Part shown: in pieces, positions 53,373-61,500 of the stretch | Position numbering within the stretch: the first letter of the stretch is position 1 | Layout of the letters: each line of letters opens with the position of its first letter | NCBI GenBank assembly: GCA_039566865.1 | Contig: CM076944.1 | Span: 18,002,501-18,066,500 of the forward strand | Origin: Aurelia coerulea | Lineage: Eukaryota > Cnidaria > Scyphozoa > Semaeostomeae > Ulmaridae | Direction of reading: 5' to 3' | DNA length: 64,000 nt | Notes under the pieces: generated by a model | Databases searched by the model: none | The model's input: only the letters and a program-made list of their open reading frames with translations | What the model was told of the DNA's origin: nothing | Made by a program: the position numbers and the translations under genes

Positions 53373-55265
53373 ATGGATGAGGCTGCAAGGCTGCATTACG
53401 ATGACTTCCTTGGTCTGAGTCTAGAGGAGCTCAAGTTTTATTTACGGCAGCGAGGCCACATTGTTTCTGGGAGTAAGAAAGACCTCGCAGCAAGAGCATT
53501 AATTTGTTTTGAAAGTGGCGACAACCCTAAAAATGTTGGTTTGCTGGAGAAAGAGGCAAAGGAAGAATATGATGCTCTTCTTCGGTCATTTTCACTGAAA
53601 GATCCTCTGAAAGGGACAAACTGGATTGATGATATCAAACAATGGCCCCCTGTTGACATTGGTAAAATTTTCCAATATATTTTAGACAGTAAAGCCTTTG
53701 AAGCAGACTATGTTGGACAATATAAAGTCAAGAAGGCATTTTCTTATTTCAACAGTGGTTTTGTTTCACAAATTGTGTCAAAAAATTTGTCCATGAATGA
53801 TGAGACAAGAATAGTCTTGAAGTCTTCTGTCTTGCCATCGCAAAAGGTATCCAGTGCAAGCCACTCTGTTTGGGTCCTCCTAAACAAGGCCGGGGATGTT
53901 ATGACTGCCTACTGCAGTTGTACTGCCGGTCTTTCAAGATGCTGCAATCATGTTATTGCAATACTGTACAAAATTGAGTACGCAGTTACATCTGGAATGA
54001 CAAGCCCTTCATGCACAGAAATAAAATGTGGCTTCAATGACATGTCAAAAAAAGTGATCAAGGGGTGTAAAATAATGAGCATGAACATTGAGAAACATGC
54101 TGTTGGGGTAGTGCCAAAGAAACAATCCTTAAATTCCCAAGCGAAAAAGTCATTTGACCCCAGAAAACATGCAAGTGAAATAAAGCAAGATTCCTTCTTT
54201 GAAAGATTAGAGGAAATTAAGCCAACAGCTGGTATTTTGCTATGTGTACCTAAAAAAGTAGATGACCAATGCCCCCCTTCTCTCCCTGAAATTGCGGAAG
54301 CAATGGCTAATGAAGTCAATATATTGCCATATGAGTCAGTTGTCCAAATCTTTATGGAAAAGCTAACATTCACTGCCACACAACTTGAAGAATTAGAAAA
54401 ACTCTCAAGATCCCAGTCACTCTCTAAAACATGGTTTAGTCAAAGAGTAGGAAGACTAACATCATCCAATCACCATGACGTAAAGATGAAGATTGACAGC
54501 ATCCTTAGACAGAAAAAGAATGTTGTCTTGACGCCCCTCCTTGCAACCGTCTTGGGCTGTGGGCCAAGCCTAAGTAGTGTCCCTTCTATACGTTGGGGAA
54601 GAGCAAATGAGGATAAGGCCGCAAATGAATTTTTCAAGCAGATAGTGAAGGCACATGATTCTCCACGATTGTATTCATCTGGTCTATTTGTCTATCCTCA
54701 GATGCCATTCATAGCTGCGAGCCCAGACAGAATAATGTCTTGCAAGTGTTGTCCAAGGTATGGCATAGAAATAAAATGTCCATACATCTTAAGAAATCAA
54801 TCCTTTGAAGACGCATGGAAAGATCTTGGTTTCATTGAAGAAATTGAGGGTAAACAAAAACTGAAAAGAAATCACAAATATTATGCGCAAATGCAGGGTC
54901 AAATGGGCTGTGCTGGGTATGAAAATTCTTTCTTTGTTGTGTGGGACCCAGTTTCTCCTATTCCTTACATTGAAGAAGTTGCATTTGATAGGCTCTTTTG
55001 GGATGAAATGGTGAAAAGTCTCTCAATTTTTTTCAAGCAATATGTTCTGAAGTATCTCGTTGGTATGCACAGTCTTAAATTTTGTGGCCACTGTGGGAAG
55101 TACCTGTTAACAGATGAGGAAATTTCTGGTGCAAATGCAAACCAAGCCAAGTTTGAGTGTGATACCTGCAACACTCAGTTGCATAGAAAGTGTCCAAATG
55201 AAATAAACGGTTTTTGTGAAGGGTGCACAGCTAAAGAAATTGATGAAGACATAACAGTTACATAA
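53373..55265 (+). CDS. SAP-SWIM-YqaJ nuclease protein with PHD-like finger (transposon second protein)
   Basis: A 630-residue intact, single-exon protein. Residues 13-47 resemble a SAP DNA-binding motif (LSLEELKFYLRQRG, then GSKKDLAARAL). Residues 181-193 are a SWIM zinc finger (CxC, seven residues, CxH: C181, C183, C191, H193). Residues about 355-545 are a YqaJ/lambda-exonuclease-type domain: GRLTSS (360-365), RWGRANE (407-413), ASPD with D452, EIK with E466 and K468, and YYAQMQGQM (503-511). D452, E466 and K468 are the expected metal-binding and catalytic residues. Residues 571-618 have the C4HC3 spacing of a PHD finger (C571, C574, C596, C599, H604, C607, C615, C618). The start has a good context (A at -3, G at +4). 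YqaJ-type proteins are 5'-3' exonucleases in phage recombination. Here a role in processing transposon or donor DNA ends is inferred. The gene is convergent with the transposase gene. Confidence 0.9.
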   Translation: MDEAARLHYDDFLGLSLEELKFYLRQRGHIVSGSKKDLAARALICFESGDNPKNVGLLEKEAKEEYDALLRSFSLKDPLKGTNWIDDIKQWPPVDIGKIFQYILDSKAFEADYVGQYKVKKAFSYFNSGFVSQIVSKNLSMNDETRIVLKSSVLPSQKVSSASHSVWVLLNKAGDVMTAYCSCTAGLSRCCNHVIAILYKIEYAVTSGMTSPSCTEIKCGFNDMSKKVIKGCKIMSMNIEKHAVGVVPKKQSLNSQAKKSFDPRKHASEIKQDSFFERLEEIKPTAGILLCVPKKVDDQCPPSLPEIAEAMANEVNILPYESVVQIFMEKLTFTATQLEELEKLSRSQSLSKTWFSQRVGRLTSSNHHDVKMKIDSILRQKKNVVLTPLLATVLGCGPSLSSVPSIRWGRANEDKAANEFFKQIVKAHDSPRLYSSGLFVYPQMPFIAASPDRIMSCKCCPRYGIEIKCPYILRNQSFEDAWKDLGFIEEIEGKQKLKRNHKYYAQMQGQMGCAGYENSFFVVWDPVSPIPYIEEVAFDRLFWDEMVKSLSIFFKQYVLKYLVGMHSLKFCGHCGKYLLTDEEISGANANQAKFECDTCNTQLHRKCPNEINGFCEGCTAKEIDEDITVT

Positions 55266-56128
55266 CAGTTTGTTAAAGTTTTAAAAATATTTAGACCATT
55301 GTTGCTATTGAATTGTTCTAAAAGTGAAATACAGTACAGTGCGAACGAAACTGAACTAAAAACATAACTTCAACAAACCAGTTTTAAACATGTACTGTGG
55401 AGTAATGAGATAATACACACAAAGGATTATCTCTAAGAATTAATCCTTTGAGAGAAAACCAATCAAATTGGGCAGTTTTGCTCAGATTGGGAATAAGACA
55501 TTTTCTTCCTTTTTATCCATATCCATATCTGTGGCATCAGCAACAAAAATGTGTATTATCAGCAACAAAAGGTACAAGGTTTTGACTGCTTTCAGGGCTT
55601 TGATTTCAGGGATTTTTATCAAAAAGGATGGAATGATATTGCTATGAAACAAACAACATATTATTTTGAAACAAATTATGGGCAGCAAGTGGTCCCTTTT
55701 TATACCAGGCCAAAACTCAGAATCGTTGCAATAATCCTCCAATACTCTTGAGAAGTTCTAAGAAACAACACCATCCTACATTAGCTTACTTACTTTTTTT
55801 GAATGTTTTGGCAGTTGCAACTGTTCCTTGTGGAGTGTCATGCCTTCCCTGTTTCAGCTCTATCTGTAACAGGAGTTCTGTTATAAGACATGACTGTTTT
55901 GCGCATTGACATCAGGTAGAAATTAGCATTTAGGCCAAACCTCCATTGTTAAGTGTACAGTGAGCTCACTAAATTAACAACCAAACCAGAATTGTTCATA
56001 AATCACAATATCAGTACTTTTGTGTAGTATCTGGTAGGTCCTGCTGACATGATTTTTCTTGGCCTCCTTTTTTAGCAGCTCATAGACAATGAAATACCTT
56101 TAACTGTAAAACCAATCCAAAATATTAA

Positions 56129-56134
56129 TTTATT
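56129..56134 (-). terminator. Candidate polyadenylation signal for the transposase gene
   Basis: AATAAA on the minus strand (TTTATT on plus) lies about 400 bp after the stop codon of the transposase gene. If used, the two transcripts would overlap at their 3' ends. Confidence 0.4.
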
Positions 56135-56378
56135 TTTGTTTGTATGAAGAGCAGCCACAACATATTTGTGCATGCTTTATGGGTTGTTTATCACACCATG
56201 GACTGATAATGGTAAATGGCTGATAACTTTAGCGAACAGACCGTACTGTTTTCCTTTAGAGTTGAAGGTTATAGTACTTAACTTAATCTTTGGTTGCTAT
56301 GATTAATCCTTTCATGCATAGTTTGATAATTTTTGTTCTGCTGAGTTGTTCATGTGCAAGGAGATAAAACAGTCAAAA

Positions 56379-56384
56379 ATTAAA
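56379..56384 (+). terminator. Candidate polyadenylation signal for the nuclease gene
   Basis: ATTAAA is a common variant of the signal. It lies about 1.1 kb after the stop codon, and I saw no canonical AATAAA nearer on this strand. Weak support. Confidence 0.3.
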
Positions 56385-56531
56385 TTATGACATCAAAGTA
56401 GTTTCCTAGCTTTTTGAATCTGCCATATGGTTCCTTTTGCAAAATTTTCCTTTTTTCAACGTGTATATGATGCATATGATGCAAAGTGCTCAACAAGGTT
56501 CATTCAAAATTCCTAATCGTAAAAGGAAGGA

Positions 56532-57872
56532 CTAAACACATAGAGGTTCTGAAAGGTTGGTCAACAAACAGCAGGTTAGGAGAATGTCATCAAATATTGG
56601 AAGGAATGTCACTGGAAGCTCATTCTTCAGGATCTTGAAATTCTTAATTCTGCCAATAGCATTTTCTACATAGATCCTTGCATTTGCAATTCTGGATGTT
56701 TTACGAGCATCACTTCCACTCATTTGGCTTGCTGACTTAGCAGATGGAGGGATGGTCAAAGAGCATTGACGGAAAGCTAACAAATCTGCAATCTTGAATC
56801 CTCTGTCTGCCATCAAGTAATCACCAGGACGTAGCCTATCCAAAAACCCACTGTCTTTCACAATATACTTATCTGTGCATCTTCCACCATAGCTGTTGGA
56901 CACATAATTAATGACACCATTTGGGGTTATGGAAATTAAAGCTTTGATGGTGCAATGGTGCTTGTATTCACTCCAAAGCATGGCTTGGTTTTCAAGGCTG
57001 GAGGGTGTCTCAACAAAGAACTCAGTGCAATCAATGATGGCTATACATTTTGGGAAATACTTCCGGAAAACATCTGGGAGATTCTTTCGTATTTCTACTC
57101 TTGATGGCCACTTTATCATGAAGGCTAAGTCTAAGGAAACCAACCTAACCCATGTAAAGAAAATTTGGCTAGCAAGAGCAGGGCTAACTCCAAACATCCA
57201 GGCAAGAACACCATTTACCATGCCTAGACGCAGTTTCATTAGAGTTAAAAAGAAATCCTGCTCTAGGGATAACTTTCTCTGTGGGCCTAGATGCTCTTCC
57301 ACTAGTTTTGATGAGGAAGGCTCTGTTGTTTGTCTCTCCCCTTTCCAATAGGTCATATCTTTGGCATCCTTGAAAAGTTCTCCAATTAAAAATTTGAATG
57401 TCAAAGTATCACTTATGCCAGTGAACAATCTGACATCGGCATCACGGGTTAACTGTGTAAATTGCATGGGCACCTTTACATCAATTGTTTCCTCTCCTTC
57501 TGTGTTCTCACAAGCAGCAATGGTAGTTGCCCTCTTTCTTGGAATTTCCTCTGTTTTACGTTCTAATCTTCGCCTACGTTTTGGTGACTTTTTCCATTTT
57601 TGGTCACTCACAGTCAAGAATTCTGTTGGGTAGGGGGAAGAAAATGTTGGCTTGCCATATTCAAAGTGATTTGAACAAATGAGTGTGCTGTCTGTAGCTA
57701 CAAATTTTGACTTGTCAAGAGCTTTTCTAACCATAGACTCCCATTTTGCTCTCATCTCCCCTTTAGGTAAGTGATGGAAAGTAAGCTCAGTAACATGCCC
57801 TCTCACAATCCAACTTTCTGGTTTATCTTTTGTGTTGTTGCATCCTGAAACACAGCATTTGTCTCTGGTCAT
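56532..57872 (-). CDS. THAP-domain DDE transposase (DDE_Tnp_4 type)
   Basis: A 446-residue intact, single-exon protein. Residues 1 to about 88 form a THAP zinc finger (C6, C11, W44, C66, H69 in ICSNHF, LPK at 35-37), which would bind the transposon ends. Residues 94-114 are rich in K and R and could be a nuclear signal. Residues about 198-245 match the helix-turn-helix found before DDE domains (LSLEQDFFLTLMKLRLG, then LAWMFGVSPALASQIF). The DDE domain follows: D281 in AIIDCTEFFVETP, D356 in DYLMADRGF and E403 in YVENAIGRIK, with a further conserved D334 in GGRCTDKY. Order and length fit transposases of the ISL2EU/PIF-Harbinger group, which cut and join the element ends in the nucleus. No stop or frameshift is seen. 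It has its own promoter-like module and is convergent with the nuclease gene. Confidence 0.94.
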   Translation of the reverse strand: MTRDKCCVSGCNNTKDKPESWIVRGHVTELTFHHLPKGEMRAKWESMVRKALDKSKFVATDSTLICSNHFEYGKPTFSSPYPTEFLTVSDQKWKKSPKRRRRLERKTEEIPRKRATTIAACENTEGEETIDVKVPMQFTQLTRDADVRLFTGISDTLTFKFLIGELFKDAKDMTYWKGERQTTEPSSSKLVEEHLGPQRKLSLEQDFFLTLMKLRLGMVNGVLAWMFGVSPALASQIFFTWVRLVSLDLAFMIKWPSRVEIRKNLPDVFRKYFPKCIAIIDCTEFFVETPSSLENQAMLWSEYKHHCTIKALISITPNGVINYVSNSYGGRCTDKYIVKDSGFLDRLRPGDYLMADRGFKIADLLAFRQCSLTIPPSAKSASQMSGSDARKTSRIANARIYVENAIGRIKNFKILKNELPVTFLPIFDDILLTCCLLTNLSEPLCV

Positions 57873-57990
57873 TGCTGCTCTTCAAGCCTCAATCTATAAA
57901 TTCATAAGTTGTTTACAGCTGAGTTTGCATCGAAAGAAACAGCTGTTTATGCAAATTAGTTTTAAAATCATGGTTTTGGCGGGAATACTT
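57873..57990 (-). promoter_or_regulatory. Promoter-like module of the transposase gene
   Basis: Read on the minus strand: an E2F-like site ATTCCCGCC (57978-57986, one base off the TTTCCCGC pattern), octamer ATTTGCAT (57949-57956), E-box CAGCTG (57940-57945) and E-box CAGCTG (57916-57921). The start codon lies 49 bp after the start of the second E-box. The 19 bp at 57940-57958 are identical to the minus-strand reading of 53281-53299. A TATA-like TTTATAG is present close to the gene (near 57895). Confidence 0.65.
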
Positions 57991-58125
57991 CGGCGCCTTT
58001 TGACGGGGAAACCCCCGTTTTGCATACAGCCATGAATGAAATCAGAGTTCTTTGTGAGACACGCCTCTTCAAAAGTTTATAAATGGCGGCCTAAAGCCCC
58101 AAACTGTGCGAGTGAGATCTTAGCG
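57991..58125 (-). other. Right subterminal region, non-coding
   Basis: Unique sequence between the promoter module and the right terminal repeat. It contains a 6-bp stem with 4-base loop (ACGGGG at 58003-58008, CCCCGT at 58013-58018) and a palindromic TTTATAAA (58076-58083), about 200 bp upstream of the transposase start. The open frames across it show no domain. Confidence 0.55.
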
Positions 58126-58561
58126 GAGTCTTGCACTCAAACGGAGAAAGATATAATGTTCAAAACTGGAGGAATTGCAGTTTGGCACACAAAGGGCCTT
58201 CATTTTGGATTGGAACCGATTTGATTATGGATAAAAGGAATTACAAGACGAAATTGCCATTGCGGTCAGAGCGCCTAGGCCGCTATTTGAGTTGGCCTTG
58301 GACGACCGCCAGCTATTTGTGGAGGATGCACAGCTTTTGTGGATAGATAAACATTGAAAAAATAATTGAAATACAAACCTTGGATAGCCTGGTAAGTCCT
58401 CTGTAATTTCCAGTGTAATTTGTTCGCCCGTTCTGGCGTATCTAGCAGATTGATGCCCGCCAGCCGACCGAATCTCGAAACAAAATTTATTACGGCATGG
58501 CGTCGAAAACGCGATTTTTGCCCCTATTACCCAGCATGCTCTGCTCACCGTAAATGGGTCT
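58126..58561 (-). repeat. Right terminal inverted repeat (436 bp)
   Basis: This is the partner of 52669-53104, ending AAATGGGTCT. The two differences lie at 58437 and 58195. Both are transitions. The difference at 52793/58437 is consistent with loss of a CpG in the left copy. Confidence 0.97.
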
Positions 58562-58563
58562 AT
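58562..58563. other. Target site duplication AT, right
   Basis: This is the second copy of the AT found at 52667-52668, directly after the terminal GGGTCT and followed by TCATATTATAAAGGG of the interrupted monomer. Confidence 0.85.
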
Positions 58564-61500
58564 TCATATTATAAAGGGTATTGCGCTCATCGTTCTTTAA
58601 AACTTTAGTTTTGCCAGCTACTTCTTTTATAGCAATATATTAGTGCTGGAGCAACCATTCTTGGAAATATTACTATAGACATTAGTTCTTTCTTTAGTCT
58701 TATTTTAGCTTTACTGCATCAACAAATATCGATTAATTAAATGTATATTTTCTCATAGAAAACAAAATATAAATACAAAAAGTGTGGATTAAAGCACTTT
58801 ATTAGCTACAATTCATATTATAAAGGGTATTGCGGTCATCGTTCTTTAAAACTTTAGTTCTGCCAGCTACTTCTTTTATAGCACTATATTAGTGATACAG
58901 GAACCATTCTTGGAAACATTAATATAGACATTAGTTCTTTCTTTAGTCTTATTTTAGCTTAAATGTTTATTTGCTCAAAGAAAACAAAATATAAAAACAA
59001 AAAGTGTGGATTAACGCACTTATTAGCTACAATTCATATTATAAAGAGTATTGCGCTCAACGTTCTTTACAACTTTAGTTCTGCCAGCTACTTCTTTTAT
59101 AGCACTATATTAGTGCTGCAGCAAATATTCTTGGAAAAATTATCATAGACATTTGTTCTTTCTTTAGTCTTATTTTAGCTTTACTGCAACAATAAACATC
59201 GATTATCTAAATGTTTATTTTCTCAAGGAAAAAAAATATGAAAACAAAAAAGTGTGGATTAACGCACTTTATTAGCTACAATTCATATTATAAAGAGTAA
59301 TGCGCTCATCGTTCTGCCAGTTCTGCCAGTGACTTCTTTAATGGCACTATATTAGTGTTGCAGCAACCATTCTAGGAAACAATCTATAGACATTAGTTCT
59401 TTCTTCAGTCTTATTTTAGCTTTACTGCATCAACAAACATCGATTAATTAAATGTTTTTTTCTCAAAGAGAACAAAATATAAACAAAAAAAGTGTGGATT
59501 GACGCACTTTATTAGCTACAATTCATATTATAATGAGTATTGCGTTCATCGTTCTTTAAAACTTTAGTTCTGCCAGCTACTTCTTTTATAGCACTATATT
59601 AGTGCTGCAGCAACCATTCTTCGAAACATTAAGATAGACATTAGTTCTTTCTTTAGTCTTATTTTAGCTTTACTGCATCAGCAAACATCGATTAATTAAA
59701 TGTTTATTTTCTCAAAGAAAACAAAATATAAAAATAAAAAAAAGTGAGGATTAACGCACTTTTTATTAGCTACAATTCATATTATAAAGAGTATTGCGCT
59801 CATCGTTCTTTAAAACTTTAGTTCTGCCAGCTACTTCTTTCATAGCACTATATTAGTGCTGCAACAACCATTGTAGGAAACATTACTATAGACATTATTT
59901 CTCTCTTCAGTCTTATTTTAGCTTTACTGCATCAACAAACATCGATTAATTAAATGTTTATTTACTCAAAGAAAACAATAATTAAACACGAAAAGTGTGG
60001 ATTACCGCGCTTTAATAGCTACAATTCATTTTATAAAGAGTATTGCGCTCATCGTTCTTTAAAACTTTAGTTCTGCCAGCTACTTCTTTCATAGCACTAT
60101 ATTAGTGCTGCAACAACAATTGTAGGAAACATTACTATAGACATTAGTTCTCTCTTCAGTCTTATTTTAGCTTTACTGCATCAACAAACATCGATTAATT
60201 AAATGTTTATTTTCTCAAAGAAAACAATAATTAAACACAAAAAGTTTGGATTACCGCACTTTATTAGCTACAATTCATATTTTAAGGGGTATTGCGCTCA
60301 TCGTTCTTTAAAACTTTAGTTCTGCCAGTTACTTCTTTTATACCATATTTATAGTGCTGCAGCAACCATTTTTGGAAACATTATTATAGACATTAGTTCT
60401 TTCCTTACTGTCTTTATTGTCTTACTTTAGCTATGCTGCATCAACAAACATCGATTAATTAAATGTTTATTTACTCAAAAAAAAAACAATAATTAAACAC
60501 GAAAAGTGTGGATTACCGCACTTTAATAGCTAGAATTCATTTTATAAAGAGTATTGCACTCATCGTTATTAAAACTTTAGTTCTGCCAGTGACTCCTTTT
60601 ATACACAATATTAGTGCTGCAGCAACCATTGTAGGAAACATTACTATAGACATTAGTTCTTTCTTCAGTCTTATTTTAGCTTTACTGCATCAACAAACAT
60701 CGATTAAATAAATGTTTATTTTCTCCAAGAAAACAATAATTAAACACAAAAAGTGTGAATTACCGCACTTTATTAGCTACAATTCATATTATAAGGGGTA
60801 TTGCGCTCATTGTTCTTTAAAACTTTAGTTCTGCCAGTTACTTCTTTTATAGCACTATATTAGTGCTGCAGCAACCATTCTTGGAAACATTATTATAGAC
60901 ATTAGTTCTGTCTTCAGTCTTATTTTCGCTTTACTGCAACAATAAACATCGATTATTTAAATGTATATTTTCTCAAGGAAAACAATAATTAAACACGAAA
61001 AGTGTGGATTACCGCACTTTAATAGCTAGAATTCATTTTATAAAGAGTATTGCGCTCATCGTTCTTTAAAACATTAGTTCTGCCAGCTACTTCTTTTATA
61101 GCACTATACTAGTGCTGCAGCAATCATTCTTCGAAATATTACTATAGACATTAGTTCTTTCTTTAGTCTTATTTTAGCTTTACTGCATCAGCAAAAATCG
61201 ATTAATTAAATGTTTATTTTCTCAAAGAAAACAAAATATCAACAAAAAATGTGTTGATTAACGCACTTTTTATTAGCTACAATTCATATTATAAAGAGTA
61301 TTGCGCTCATCGTTCTTTAAAACTTTAGTTCTGCCAGCTACTTCTTTTCTAGCACTATATTAGTGCTGCATGGACCATTCTTGGAAACATTAATATAGAC
61401 ATTAGTTCTCTCTTTAGTCTTATTTTAGCTTTACTGTATCAGCAAACATCGATTAATTAAATGTTTATTTTCTCAAAGAATACAAAATATAAAAACAAAA

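Larger units (their letters stand above)
55266..56531. other. Convergent intergenic region of the transposon
   Basis: About 1.27 kb between the two stop codons, presumably both 3' untranslated regions. It holds a 13-bp direct repeat ATCAGCAACAAAA (55536-55548 and 55558-55570). Candidate polyadenylation signals are ATTAAA on the plus strand (56379) and AATAAA on the minus strand (56129-56134). Two short frames that overlap each other on opposite strands (55482-55742 minus, 55551-55751 plus) show no recognisable domain and are not called as genes. Confidence 0.7.
52669..58561. mobile_element. Complete ISL2EU-type (PIF/Harbinger-related) DNA transposon
   Basis: A 5893-bp element interrupts a satellite monomer. 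It has 436-bp terminal inverted repeats beginning AGACCC, a 2-bp AT duplication on each side, and two intact convergent genes: a YqaJ-type nuclease protein and a THAP-DDE transposase. From family knowledge, the ISL2EU branch of the PHIS group (PIF, Harbinger, ISL2EU, Spy) makes AT duplications and carries a second gene with a YqaJ nuclease. Classical PIF/Harbinger elements make 3-bp TWA duplications and carry a Myb-like second protein. Base composition is clearly less AT-rich than the satellite. Intact genes and near-identical ends indicate a young, possibly active copy. Confidence 0.92.

Noticed and set aside
53438..54379. Minus-strand frames inside the nuclease gene
   Set aside because: Shadows of the well-supported plus-strand gene.
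55482..55751. Two overlapping short frames between the transposon genes
   Set aside because: They lie on opposite strands over the same bases, have no recognisable domain, and fall where untranslated regions are expected.
56911..57633. Plus-strand frames inside the transposase gene
   Set aside because: Shadows of the minus-strand gene, which has all domain motifs.
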